This document shows, one piece after another, positions 16,516 to 25,112 of a stretch of 64,000 nucleotides of DNA. Position 1 is the first letter of the stretch; every line of letters begins with the position of its first letter. The stretch spans positions 1 through 64,000 of the forward strand of contig NZ_DASTAT010000081.1 of the NCBI RefSeq assembly GCF_035712445.1. The letters are read 5' to 3'. Source of the stretch: Oligoflexus sp. GTDB lineage: Bacteria > Bdellovibrionota_B > Oligoflexia > Oligoflexales > Oligoflexaceae. The notes below the pieces were generated by a model. It did not search any database and was not told where the DNA came from. It was given only the letters and a program-made list of their open reading frames with translations. A program made the translations under genes and the position numbers.

Positions 16516-16765
16516 GGCTCAAATTCCGCCGTGGAAGCCTCCACTTGTCAAAACTAGGCGAGAAGGCGGTCGATACCGAAAGATAGAGCCTAAGGGGCGT
16601 TTTGGATCTCAAGAGCACACTTTAAAGCCAGTTCCCGCTACAGACAAACATGAGGAATGCATGGCCATTCTTGAGGGATCTGATCCCAAAATTGAGGGTC
16701 TGGTCTTCAAAGCCTGGACGACGAAGGGCTGGGAAGACACAGGAATAGTGCGGTGTTTTAAGTAA
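16499..16765 (+). CDS. Hypothetical small basic protein
   Basis: 88 aa from an ATG at 16499 that overlaps the end of the rep-like gene by 17 bases (AAGG about 11 bases upstream). A shorter start at 16661 (GAGG five bases upstream) would give only 34 aa. The protein is basic in the first half and globular-looking in the second (IEGLVFKAWTTKGWEDTG). No family recognised; existence is uncertain. Confidence 0.4.
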   Translation: MTCRSKAQIPPWKPPLVKTRREGGRYRKIEPKGRFGSQEHTLKPVPATDKHEECMAILEGSDPKIEGLVFKAWTTKGWEDTGIVRCFK

Positions 16766-16791
16766 GGCTACCGCACTATCCGCTAGGACCG

Positions 16792-17541
16792 CTAGAAAGT
16801 AACTTCGGAAAACACTGCGAACGCTTGCATGGGAGGCGTTGCCAAGTAGTCTGGCAGCATCTCTTGAAGCACCTGATCAAAAACTGAACGGAACTCGACA
16901 TTCTCTCTGGAAAGTCTGACAAGTGCCTCTATAGATCCGCCGCTTACTGCCTTCTTTCGGTTCCACGTCCCCATGCGTCTTGTCGCCAAGCAACGGGTCA
17001 GGACTTCCTGGAAATCCAGTCCGAGGATTGCCTGGTCTCGAGCCTCCCTCAGTTCCTTGGCTTTTTGAATCTGAGCCTCTTCAGCGAGCCTTCTAGCCTC
17101 CTTCTCAGCCTCAACCGCAGCAAGATCGCGCTGGAACTCTTCCGTGGATCTGCGGGCCTCTTCCGCTCTTTGTTCGATGATATCTGGATGCTCTGGAGAC
17201 TCACCAGATGCCCAGCGAGAAACCAGGGAAGACCAATTTTCGAGCAGAATCCTCTCGCCTCTGTTCTCACGAAGAGCGGAAAGCCATGTCCCAAAATCAG
17301 CCAGCTTATTGGGACCGTGCTCATCAATAAATCCTGCCGCGAGCACTTGAATTGTGCGGTACGAGTCAGGACCAGGGATGTGGGTTTTGCCGTTGCGATA
17401 TCGGTAGGTAAAAGCAGGCTCCACAGTCTTTTTCACCAGCTCAAGGAGGGTATATTCAAAGTCCGCCCTGGTTGGATCCAAATCAAACGCTGATCCACCT
17501 ACCTCAAACTGGTGGATGGGTGCCCGGCCCGATTGTTTCAC
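16792..17541 (-). CDS. C-terminal part of a split Rep-like protein
   Basis: 249 aa from a GTG at 17541, but the frame is open further upstream to 17757, through the whole iteron array and in a different frame from the 17585-18679 ORF. The product has a globular N-terminal region, an Arg/Glu-rich coiled coil (about 115-175) and a helical C-terminal part. Upstream of the GTG the frame encodes ETVLSETAINET, from DNA repeats of GAAACA with a 15-16 base period. I infer that this is not an independent gene but the second half of the protein encoded at 17585-18679: removing one 22-nt iteron would join the two frames into one ORF of about 620 codons. A +1 ribosomal frameshift is another possibility. 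Confidence 0.6.
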   Translation of the reverse strand: MKQSGRAPIHQFEVGGSAFDLDPTRADFEYTLLELVKKTVEPAFTYRYRNGKTHIPGPDSYRTIQVLAAGFIDEHGPNKLADFGTWLSALRENRGERILLENWSSLVSRWASGESPEHPDIIEQRAEEARRSTEEFQRDLAAVEAEKEARRLAEEAQIQKAKELREARDQAILGLDFQEVLTRCLATRRMGTWNRKKAVSGGSIEALVRLSRENVEFRSVFDQVLQEMLPDYLATPPMQAFAVFSEVTF

Positions 17542-17590
17542 ACACCCACTTGTTTCATTAATAGCTGTTTCACTAAGAACTGTTTCACCG
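17538..17590. repeat. Short GTTTCA direct repeats
   Basis: GTTTCA occurs four times at roughly 15-20 base intervals. The last three sit in CTTGTTTCATTAATAG / CTGTTTCACTAAGAA / CTGTTTCACCGGCA. The block lies at the junction of the two split Rep frames, next to the iteron array, and may be part of the origin. Confidence 0.5.
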
Positions 17591-18679
17591 GCAATTTTTG
17601 CACCCTGGATAGCAGAAGGGGCCAGGCTTTCGGACCCCCTCCCGAGGTTCCCGTTTGGGGTCTGCGAGGTTCCCGTTTGGGGTCTGCGAGGTTCCCATTT
17701 GGGGTCTGTTGATATCGTTGAGTAATCTACGAGGTTCCCGTTTGGGGTCTGTTGATATCACAGAGTATTTTGCAAATCGCAGTGCCGGGCAGTTGAAGTC
17801 TTTGACCACTTCCTTGGTGTAAATTATAGAGTCAATATGGCACCATCCGTAGCTTTTTCGGGCTATCAGGAAGCGCCACAAGCCTACATCAACTGTATGA
17901 TGTATCCGAAGGAGTCTGGTTTTCTGGAAGCGGAAGTCTTCTGAGCAGATCATTTGCTTTGCACGAAGAAGCTGAAGATATTTACGTGCTGAGTCAGACT
18001 TAATGTCCAGAGCAAAGGCTATTTCAGATTCAGTAGGATGCTCAAAAGTGCAGAGGGAGGCTAGGTAGAGCCAAAGAAGCTTTGCCCTGTATGGAATATC
18101 GAGATCCAGTAACAAGCGCGGTGCCTCAACATACCCATAATCCTCTTCAGAATAGGCGTGAGCATCATTGATTCTCGAATCAAGGCAAGCAAGGACTCTG
18201 GATTCCCATAGATGTGGCTTTATGATTGGGTTATGCGGGATATTGTAGCTTTGAAAAACACCCTTCCAGTAGTACGGGTCTGTGATATGAATCAAGACCT
18301 TCTCATTCAACGGATCTGTGCTAAGGAAGTCAAATACAACCATTCCCCTGACCTGGAGTGAATTAAGAAGCTCACTCACATTCTGCGGACTCATTTTTGC
18401 AGTCTTTGCCAGCTCCTTTTTCGTCGGGTTCTTCCTATCACCAATCAAACACAGGCAGATCATAAGCCATTTTTCATCAGCCGGTATTTTTGCTGTAATA
18501 AGGAAGTCAAAGATTTTTCCGTAACGACCAAGCGGGCGCCCATTGGAACCTATTCTTCTGAAGGCTTCCGCATGCTCTCGGATACGCTTATACGCTGGGT
18601 TCGTTATTAGTCGGACCCCGTTAGGTCCTACCGAGGCGGCCTCATCATTACGGACATCTGAATTTTCACTCTCTGACAT
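17585..18679 (-). CDS. Rep-like protein (N-terminal part) with in-gene iterons
   Basis: A 364-aa product with tandem winged-helix features: a MarR/replication-initiator-like region (residues 85-115, PTKKELAKTAKMSPQNVSEL) and a second one (about 205-235, ESEIAFALDIKSDSARKYLQ). This architecture is typical of plasmid replication initiators. The C-terminal 60 residues are encoded by iterons (repeats DPKREPR, QTPNGNL) and the frame stops at 17585 right after the array. The open frame continues in the +1 frame as the ORF at 16792. The repeat unit is 22 nt, so each unit shifts the reading frame by one. Convergent to the parA-rep operon; a second replicon on the same molecule suggests a cointegrate. 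Confidence 0.65.
   Translation of the reverse strand: MSESENSDVRNDEAASVGPNGVRLITNPAYKRIREHAEAFRRIGSNGRPLGRYGKIFDFLITAKIPADEKWLMICLCLIGDRKNPTKKELAKTAKMSPQNVSELLNSLQVRGMVVFDFLSTDPLNEKVLIHITDPYYWKGVFQSYNIPHNPIIKPHLWESRVLACLDSRINDAHAYSEEDYGYVEAPRLLLDLDIPYRAKLLWLYLASLCTFEHPTESEIAFALDIKSDSARKYLQLLRAKQMICSEDFRFQKTRLLRIHHTVDVGLWRFLIARKSYGWCHIDSIIYTKEVVKDFNCPALRFAKYSVISTDPKREPRRLLNDINRPQMGTSQTPNGNLADPKREPREGVRKPGPFCYPGCKNCR
17644..17751 (-). repeat. Iteron array, 22-nt unit
   Basis: On the plus strand the unit begins GAGGTTCCC(G/A)TTTGGGG and ends TCTGC. Copies start at 17644, 17666 and 17688 (head to tail, 22-nt period) and again at 17731. The copies at 17688 and 17731 are followed by GTTGATATC, a 43-base long-range period. 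Length and arrangement are those of classical replication iterons, but they lie in coding sequence. Confidence 0.85.
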
Positions 18680-19280
18680 ACTCCGCGCTCCTTGCTCGGT
18701 ATAGCATGTTGCAGCGGGAGTGGCTTTGTTATATCCTCAACCTGTAATAGTTGTGAGGTTGGAGCCACTCCTGGCCACGTTGCTGGGTTTAAGGTTTCAA
18801 CCTTTAGTTTTTGTGTCATTCTCGAAGCCTCGCATTTATTGTTTCGTGTTCCTAAATCGCCAAACTTTACCGCTGAACTAGGAAGCTCCTGACCAAGCAG
18901 GATTCGTAACCGATATGCCCTTTACCTCCTTTCGCTATCGTTGAATGCCAAATCTGTCAGCGGTATGAGCGTGAACTTTATCGAAACACCCGAGGTCGCT
19001 AATCTCTATGAGATACGCACCTGCCCAACTTTGAGAGTTTATGCTGAGTTCTTTCACAAGCTCTGCGGACGCGAATGCGAGACGGGACGCCATAAGCACT
19101 CCAAGAAATGATTCCATAGATGAAGACAGTTTCCGCCATTATAGCGGATTTCCTTGCCGTGGAGATCACTTTTTGTGCGGAATAGTGTTCTCATCGCATC
19201 CCGCCTAGCTTGCCCCAACCTGGGCGCACGAACTCCTTTAAGTGACCAAAGGCCACTCGAGGGTTGGTGTCAAAATGGCA
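18680..19280. other. Upstream region of the second Rep-like locus
   Basis: About 600 bases with no confident gene. GGAGTGGCT near 18718 and AGCCACTCC near 18768 form inverted arms around smaller CCTCAACC/GGTTG pairing, a possible regulatory hairpin in the rep leader. A minus-strand frame at 18935-19117 (60 aa, MESFLGVLMASRLAFASAEL) could be a small gene but lacks a convincing ribosome binding site. Confidence 0.4.
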
Positions 19281-20573
19281 TTAAACAGCGATTGATGATT
19301 TACGGCTTGAAAGCAGCACTGGAAGCGCTGCAAAGAAACCGTGAGCGCACACGATAGCTAGCAGGACCAGCCCGATACGACGAAGGTCTTCGATGTCCCC
19401 AAGCCGCTCAACAACCGACGCTGATTTGGAATCAGCGACCAGTCGACGCTCGGCCAGCAGCTGGTTTTCCAGCTCTGTGACCTCGCTTTCGAGCGCTTTG
19501 ATATCGTTCTGGACCTTGGCGCGTGCAGTTAAATATGTGGCGGGAAGCTTGTTGCGTTCCGTAACAAGCGCGTTCAGAGAGTCTTTCTTTCGCTCGATCT
19601 GCGATTCCAAAGTTGTGACACTCAGGGCATTGCTGACCCGGGTTTCAACGAGCTGGGTGGTCCCTGACTCGATGTCGATATGCATCACTAGAAAGCCAAG
19701 AACAATGAAAAGGGTTCCGAGCACGCAGAGACCGAGCTTTCTGAGGCCCGCTGCCGGGAACGCCCAGAGCACGACGCCCGCAACTTCGCTCATTATTGCC
19801 CAGAAGATCGCGTCAACCGTCATATGCCCAGCTCGTGCCTGGAATATCACCAACGCCACCAAGCAAACCGCCAACCCAACGCCTGAAAGCACCCCCTGCA
19901 ATTGGGCTTTCTCTGTGCTCATTTGCACTTTTTTCGGTGCGGGAGTCGACGACCAGGAGAACCGGGGTTTGTAACCAGTTTCGGTTAACGTGACGGCCGG
20001 GGGCGCAACAAAACCAAGTGGTGGCGCAACATCGGTAGCGGCCGGCGGTGTGACGATCAGAGCGGCTGCGGGTGCAACATTTACGGTCGTTACTGGGGTG
20101 GGCGTTGCGGGCGCCGTAATATTATCTATCTGGTCATTTTTATCCTGATACAGCTCTGAGGCCAGACCGGTAGGGACCGCATCTTGTGGCGCCACATTTA
20201 AGCCTGTTGCGGGAGCATCGCTTGTTACGGGAGCTATATAGGCATCGGATGAGGCGCCGGCATCAGTATGAGCGACCTCAAAAGTGATGTTGTTTTTTGG
20301 ACGGGGAAATTCGATCACGCGCCCATAGCTATCCGACCCGGTCTGGGCTACTGGTTCCATAACTGAAACTTCATCCGTAGAGGACGCATGAACTTTGGAT
20401 TTCGCCCTGGTCTTGCGGCGTGGATTGAGGACGTCGTGCAGGGCTGCTGCGTGAGCTTCTTCCGGAGAGAACTTATGTTTATTGATGTACCGACTTTTGT
20501 ATGTCCGTAACTTACTTTTTTGTGACTGCGTTAAACCTTGCTGTGAATCCGCGTGATTGCTAGACTTTTCCAT
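19281..20573 (-). CDS. Membrane protein with Pro/Ala-rich linker and coiled coil
   Basis: A 430-aa protein with AAGGA before the ATG at 20573. The N-terminal 60 residues are basic, with a short helical motif that could contact DNA (TQSQKSKLRTYKSRYINKH). A long Ala/Pro/Val-rich linker follows (about 100-215, repeats of NVAP and PPAAT). Hydrophobic segments lie near residues 228-248, 255-275 and 285-300, then a coiled coil (about 320-390), then a final membrane segment (about 398-420). Function unknown. It diverges from the parA operon at 20872 and could anchor plasmid maintenance or transfer complexes to the membrane, which is speculation. Confidence 0.65.
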   Translation of the reverse strand: MEKSSNHADSQQGLTQSQKSKLRTYKSRYINKHKFSPEEAHAAALHDVLNPRRKTRAKSKVHASSTDEVSVMEPVAQTGSDSYGRVIEFPRPKNNITFEVAHTDAGASSDAYIAPVTSDAPATGLNVAPQDAVPTGLASELYQDKNDQIDNITAPATPTPVTTVNVAPAAALIVTPPAATDVAPPLGFVAPPAVTLTETGYKPRFSWSSTPAPKKVQMSTEKAQLQGVLSGVGLAVCLVALVIFQARAGHMTVDAIFWAIMSEVAGVVLWAFPAAGLRKLGLCVLGTLFIVLGFLVMHIDIESGTTQLVETRVSNALSVTTLESQIERKKDSLNALVTERNKLPATYLTARAKVQNDIKALESEVTELENQLLAERRLVADSKSASVVERLGDIEDLRRIGLVLLAIVCAHGFFAALPVLLSSRKSSIAV

Positions 20574-20615
20574 AGCTTACATTTCCTTTTCTGTAGAAAA
20601 AGGTTTTGTGAGTTA

Positions 20616-20810
20616 GTTACTGCGAAAGTTGGCGCTTTCGCAGTAACGCTACTAACAATTGTAACACACCCGTTCAGAAATCCCACGACCAATCGAGTTA
20701 ATTTTTCAATTCCGTAACAAAAAAATCACCCATGAACATAAAATATACAAGAAACAAAATTTCGGATGCGAAACTTTGAAATTTCACAAATGAAACAAAA
20801 AAATTTCATT
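20616..20810. promoter_or_regulatory. Inverted repeats upstream of parA, centromere/operator candidates
   Basis: GTTACTGCGAAAG (20616-20628) is perfectly inverted at 20635-20647 with a 6-base loop. Closer to parA, TGAAATTTCA (20777-20786) is a perfect palindrome, and AATGAAA/TTTCATT (20789-20795, 20804-20810) form a second pair. The cluster sits in the divergent AT-rich spacer between the membrane protein and the parA operon, where a small ribbon-helix-helix partition protein would be expected to bind. Confidence 0.6.
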
Positions 20811-20871
20811 TACGGATCTTGCCTGATATGACACATAGCTATAACATAATAGATAGCACAGGAGAAAGATT

Positions 20872-21654
20872 ATGCCGCGACACAAAAACCGAATCACGAT
20901 AGGAAACAACAAAGGTGGTGTCGGAAAAACTACAACAACTGTTGAATTGTGTGCGCATGCGGTATATCAGCGGAAAAAGACCCTAATTGTTGATGCAGAT
21001 CCACAAGCCAACGCCAGCCGCATCTTTCTTGGTTACAAACCTGGTGCAAAAGATACAACCCTGTTCGACGTGCTTTTGGGAGAAGCCGATGTCACAGATG
21101 CTTTGAAAAAAGCCACAGATAACTGGCCGGGAGTTTATGTGCTACCCGGTTCGCAAAAGCTGGAGTCGGCACATAAATTCCTCGAGTCGGAACCCGGATG
21201 GGAGACCGCCCTGGATGAGATAATTGAAAGCATCGAAGATAACTTCGACCTTATTCTAATCGACTCCCCACCCGCGCTGGGACTTCTGACGAAAATAGCG
21301 ATCCGGGCAGCTAATAAGGTTTTGATCCCGACAGATACATCCATCTACGGCGAAGAAGCTGTAACCAAAATGTTTGCCCTGATCGAACACATTGAGAAGA
21401 AGACCAAGCACAAGGTCGAGCTCGTGCGGGTGGTCCTGGCAGCCATGCAAAAGGGTGGGGCGTATGCGACACGCGAAGCTCTCAGTAAGCTGAAAACCGA
21501 ATACGGTGACTCGTTTCTGCCAATCGAACTTCCACATACTGTCAAAGTGATGGATGCGCAAAGAGCAGCGGTTCCAAAAGCTGCTGCACAAATCCTGCAA
21601 GATGATCACAAATTATACACCGGATATAAGCAACTGCTTGAGTCCATAATCTAA
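20872..21654 (+). CDS. parA: ParA-family partition ATPase
   Basis: A 260-aa short-type ParA (Soj-like). Walker A NNKGGVGKTTTT at residues 12-24, LIVDADPQANAS near 40, LILIDSPPALG near 126. No N-terminal DNA-binding extension, so repression would depend on the small downstream partner, as in type Ib systems. A ribosome binding site (AGGAG) precedes the ATG. Operates with the product of the next gene. Confidence 0.9.
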   Translation: MPRHKNRITIGNNKGGVGKTTTTVELCAHAVYQRKKTLIVDADPQANASRIFLGYKPGAKDTTLFDVLLGEADVTDALKKATDNWPGVYVLPGSQKLESAHKFLESEPGWETALDEIIESIEDNFDLILIDSPPALGLLTKIAIRAANKVLIPTDTSIYGEEAVTKMFALIEHIEKKTKHKVELVRVVLAAMQKGGAYATREALSKLKTEYGDSFLPIELPHTVKVMDAQRAAVPKAAAQILQDDHKLYTGYKQLLESII

Positions 21655-21667
21655 GGAAGGGTCCAGA

Positions 21668-22009
21668 ATGTCTGACAAAGAACAAGCGAAGGAACTGTTC
21701 GACGCCGAAGACAACTTCACCATCAAGAAGAAGAACGTCAAATCAGGAGCCCTGGCCCGCTCTAACGAAGCGGAGAACGAAGGAGCAGACTCGGACGACG
21801 ACTCAGCTGAAGGTAAATCATCGAGGTTCGATGTTAAATCGCTGTTCAGCGAGGAGGTGCCTGAAACTCGCAGTGAAGTTGTTGGATCGGTGCGTCTGAA
21901 GCCTTCCACTCGTAAGAAGCTAAAGAAGATCGTGGCGGATGAAATCCGTAGGGGCCGCAAGGTGTCCGAAACCTCCCTAATCTCAGAAATTCTCGAAAAA
22001 ATCCTCTGA
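21668..22009 (+). CDS. Small ribbon-helix-helix-like partition partner
   Basis: 113 aa, 13 bases after parA. The N-terminal two thirds is acidic and disordered. The C-terminal 45 residues (EVVGSVRLKPSTRKKLKKIV ... SETSLISEILEKIL) match the strand-helix-helix pattern of ParG/ribbon-helix-helix centromere-binding proteins. It would bind the inverted repeats upstream of parA and load the ATPase. Confidence 0.7.
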   Translation: MSDKEQAKELFDAEDNFTIKKKNVKSGALARSNEAENEGADSDDDSAEGKSSRFDVKSLFSEEVPETRSEVVGSVRLKPSTRKKLKKIVADEIRRGRKVSETSLISEILEKIL

Positions 22010-22057
22010 AACGGTGGCAGGTAGCCGACTACAAATAATGCTGGGTGGTATCGAATT

Positions 22058-22294
22058 TTGAGCGGCAATCAAACTGAGGCTTTGGGTTTGACGTTGATGA
22101 TGCTATCCGGAGGGCTACTGATCTGGGGAGGAAGGTATAAAGCTGGACTCGTCATCTACCTTATTTCAGCTTTTGCCCTTCTTTGGAAGGTGTCAGAGCG
22201 GATACCCATGCCTGCGACGATCGTGTCCATTGTTGGACTCATTGTGTTCAGTCTGTTCATTCTTAGACGCGAAAGACGGGCTCGCAGCAACTAG
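22058..22294 (+). CDS. Small membrane protein
   Basis: 78 aa from a TTG at 22058. Two or three hydrophobic segments (LGLTLMMLSGGLLIWGG, AGLVIYLISAFALLW, PATIVSIVGLIVFSLFIL) end in a basic tail RRERRARSN, so the C-terminus is probably cytoplasmic. The start lacks a strong ribosome binding site. It ends convergently against the gene at 22291, overlapping by 4 bases. Confidence 0.5.
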   Translation: MSGNQTEALGLTLMMLSGGLLIWGGRYKAGLVIYLISAFALLWKVSERIPMPATIVSIVGLIVFSLFILRRERRARSN

Positions 22295-22563
22295 CTCTTT
22301 ATTCGAGAAGAGGGCGCGTGGAGTCTGATTCGGATCTCTGCGCGCACAAAAAGATCATTAGTATGGATAAAGGGCATTCCGGGGCTGCCCCCTTCCGGGC
22401 GAACACGAGTTTTTTTCAAAACGGCTGCCACGCCCCGGAGCCTCCCCACTTTGATCTTTGCGATCAGGAAAAACACCAACTTTCCAAGTCTAAACACAGT
22501 AACGCCAAGAAACAGAAGGGCATACAAGGCCAGCATCGTCCGGTTGCAGGTCATGACCCACAT
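22291..22563 (-). CDS. Small membrane protein
   Basis: 90 aa from the ATG at 22563, preceded by GAGG eight bases upstream. One membrane segment (MLALYALLFLGVTVFRLGKL and following) is followed by a basic cytoplasmic part. Same strand as virB1-topA, possibly the distal end of that operon. No family recognised. Confidence 0.5.
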   Translation of the reverse strand: MWVMTCNRTMLALYALLFLGVTVFRLGKLVFFLIAKIKVGRLRGVAAVLKKTRVRPEGGSPGMPFIHTNDLFVRAEIRIRLHAPSSRIKS

Positions 22564-22573
22564 AGTAATTTCC

Positions 22574-22810
22574 TCATAGACTGTTTTGTTGCATATCTTC
22601 TGCGCGGCGAAGAACACTTAGCGCTCGCCGATAAAAGACCGCACGCCTTGCGCGCTCGCGCGACTGCCAACGTGATTTCAACATGAAATGGAAAGCCCGA
22701 AGAATCAACTTCTTCAGCTCACAAATCACGTATTCAAGCTTTAAGTCCAGGATGAGGGCTTGCTGCGTGCGTTTCTGTTCAATGCGGGGAACGAGATTAA
22801 TCACATGCAT
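22574..22810 (-). CDS. Possible small basic protein
   Basis: 78 aa, rich in Arg, Leu and Lys, with no membrane segment and no clear ribosome binding site. It lies between topA and the small membrane gene on the same strand. It may be real, but composition alone does not prove it. Confidence 0.35.
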   Translation of the reverse strand: MHVINLVPRIEQKRTQQALILDLKLEYVICELKKLILRAFHFMLKSRWQSRERARRAVFYRRALSVLRRAEDMQQNSL

Positions 22811-22930
22811 GGCTTGTCTAATGCCTCATGTCACAGCTGGATGGGCGCCGCAGGTGGATCAAAGTTTGCTTCATAAAAGCATCCGGTTTCGTGCCGGTCA
22901 AGCGTTATAAGTTACAAAGATTTACGCTGT

Positions 22931-25096
22931 TTAAATCGAGACTTCAGCCGATGTTCGTGGTGCGCGTTTTGCTGGCTTTCCTCGCGCATCATCGAGGAAC
23001 GTCTTGCAGCTTTGAGAGGTACAGAACCACCCATGGCCGCCTTTAGGTCTGCCTGTTTCTTTGTCTTTCCTCTGATACCGTCTTAACGGTGCCGATTGAC
23101 AGTTAGGGCAGATATGGACTGGAGATTCGACAGGTTGTCCATTGTCATCGTCCATGAAGTGCTTGCAGCCTTCGGTGGAGCAGGCCCAAAGATATCCTTT
23201 GCCTGTCTTGCGCTTGTAGCGGCGCATCAAACCCGTTCCGCATTTGTGGCAAGCAAAGTTTTTTCGTTCGACAGGTCTATTGTCGGCATCGTCCATGAAT
23301 GTTTTGCATTCAACCTTTGTACAACACCAGAAAGGGGATTTTCCCGCAGGAGAATAGCGGCGCAAACCGCTCTGACATTTAGGGCAAGGGAATCGGGGCT
23401 TAACCGCGCCGCGGCTTCCCAATGCTTGCATATCGGCCTGCAATTGCTTGAAGGATGGCTCAACTACATTAATGTAACTGCATTTGCCGCTGGCGATGAC
23501 ATCCAGTTTTTCCTCGAGATTGCGTGTAAAAGCGAAATCCATAAAAGCAAATCCGGCATTTACGAGCTGGTCGACGAGCAGCACGCCAGTCTCGGTTGGT
23601 TCCAGGAGTCGCTTCACTTCAAGAAGGTAGCCTTTACCCATTATGTTCTGCATGATTGACGAATACGTTGCGGGTCTGCCGATCCCTTCGACTTCCAGTT
23701 TGGCTATAAGGCTCGCCTTTGTAAATCGTGGAGGTGGCCTGGTTTCCTTGCGAAGCAGCCTGCCGGAATCAGCTTGCTTCGCCGATCCGATGCTGAGCAA
23801 AGGCACCTGGCCATTGTCTTCAGAGTCGCTTTCGGATCTATCCTTCACCGCATCCCTGGCTGTCAGAACGAGCCACCCTGGTTCGATCAATTTGCGGCCC
23901 CTGGCTTTGAACTCAAAGGTTTCGGTGCCTTCAGTTGCTTCGAGTGTGACAGTATTCACTTGGTATTTGGCGTCGGCGAGCTGCGAAGCGACGGATCGTT
24001 GCCAGATCAGACGATAGAGAGCGCGCTGCTGGTCGTCTTCGCCCGCTTCTCGAACTTCGATGTGAGTTGGCCTGATAGCCTCATGAGCTTCTTGCGCATC
24101 CTCCTTGGCCTTAAAGCGGCGCGGCTTTTCTGGAAGCAGCCAGCCCTGGCTCTGTGCGAAGACCCGAATTTCTCTAACGGCGTCTTCGCTGAAGTTCACG
24201 CTGTCTGTTCTGATGTACGTAATCGCGCCTTGTTCAAAGAGTCTTTGAGCGAGCCTTGACGTTACCTCTGGATCAAGTTTTAAGCTCACGCTTGCTGCCT
24301 GCAGGAGGAGCGATGTTGAGAATGGAGATGGCGGCGGCTCTTTCATCTGACCGTTCCCGGAATCTATGACACGGAAATGGCGGCAGGCAGCCGCTCGAGT
24401 CGCCAGAGCTTCATCGAGAACGTAGGGCTTTTCCTCAGCTATGAACGGTTTGGTATTCCACTCAGCTTTCCACGCCTCGCCATCAAACACTACGACGGCT
24501 CCGAAATGAATCGTTTTTTTGAACGACTTGATACGCTTCTCCTGGTCGACGACCAGCCGCACCGCTGGGCTTTGGACGCGGCCAGCCGAAAGGGACATGC
24601 CGAGCATGTCAGAAACCATCGGCGATACCAAATACCCGTAGATGCGGTCGAGAGCCCGTCGAGCTTCCTGTGCATGCACGAGTTCATAGTCGAGCTTTCG
24701 AGGCTTGGCGAGTGCTCCATGAACCGCACCGTGCGTGATTTCGTCGAATGTGATGCGTAGGTACTTTGATTCAGTGAGCCCTAGAGCTTCTTTCAGGTGC
24801 CACGCAATCGCTTCGCCTTCGCGATCGGGGTCTGTTGCAAGGTAGACCATCTCAGCATTGCGCAGCTCCTTTCGGATGCGGTTGACACGCTCCTCGCCAC
24901 CAGGGAACGTGCGGCCTTGAATGGAGGCTGGTGGGATAAATTCGTAGTTGAGCTTGAAATTATGCCGATCAATTCCCAGGTCATTCCGAGGAAGATCACG
25001 GATGTGACCCACGCTTGCCATGACCTTCCAATCGCTGCCAAGAATTGATTCCAATTTTTTAATCTTGTTCGGACTTTCGACCACCATGAGTTTCAT
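22931..25096 (-). CDS. topA: DNA topoisomerase I (type IA)
   Basis: About 721 aa; I chose the ATG at 25096 with AAGGGA six bases upstream. The TOPRIM domain starts MKLMVVESPNKIKKLESIL, with the acidic DPDREGEAIAWHL motif near residue 90. The catalytic tyrosine lies in AITYIRTDSVN near residue 295. Three C-terminal four-cysteine zinc ribbons follow (CPKCQSG, CHKCGTG, CPNCQSA families). It relaxes negative supercoils. Plasmid-encoded type IA enzymes are common in conjugative modules (TraE of IncP), where they assist transfer or replication. 16 bases downstream of virB1 and probably in its operon, under the 13-bp palindrome at 25918. Confidence 0.95.
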   Translation of the reverse strand: MKLMVVESPNKIKKLESILGSDWKVMASVGHIRDLPRNDLGIDRHNFKLNYEFIPPASIQGRTFPGGEERVNRIRKELRNAEMVYLATDPDREGEAIAWHLKEALGLTESKYLRITFDEITHGAVHGALAKPRKLDYELVHAQEARRALDRIYGYLVSPMVSDMLGMSLSAGRVQSPAVRLVVDQEKRIKSFKKTIHFGAVVVFDGEAWKAEWNTKPFIAEEKPYVLDEALATRAAACRHFRVIDSGNGQMKEPPPSPFSTSLLLQAASVSLKLDPEVTSRLAQRLFEQGAITYIRTDSVNFSEDAVREIRVFAQSQGWLLPEKPRRFKAKEDAQEAHEAIRPTHIEVREAGEDDQQRALYRLIWQRSVASQLADAKYQVNTVTLEATEGTETFEFKARGRKLIEPGWLVLTARDAVKDRSESDSEDNGQVPLLSIGSAKQADSGRLLRKETRPPPRFTKASLIAKLEVEGIGRPATYSSIMQNIMGKGYLLEVKRLLEPTETGVLLVDQLVNAGFAFMDFAFTRNLEEKLDVIASGKCSYINVVEPSFKQLQADMQALGSRGAVKPRFPCPKCQSGLRRYSPAGKSPFWCCTKVECKTFMDDADNRPVERKNFACHKCGTGLMRRYKRKTGKGYLWACSTEGCKHFMDDDNGQPVESPVHICPNCQSAPLRRYQRKDKETGRPKGGHGWFCTSQSCKTFLDDARGKPAKRAPRTSAEVSI

Positions 25097-25112
25097 AAGC
25101 ATTCCCTTCCGG

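Noticed and set aside
15429..17751. Repeats as CRISPR arrays
   Set aside because: Units are 11 or 22 nt, mostly head to tail without unique spacers of constant length, and lie in coding frames; no cas genes nearby.
23096..24760. Plus-strand frames opposite topA
   Set aside because: topA is complete with all motifs on the minus strand.
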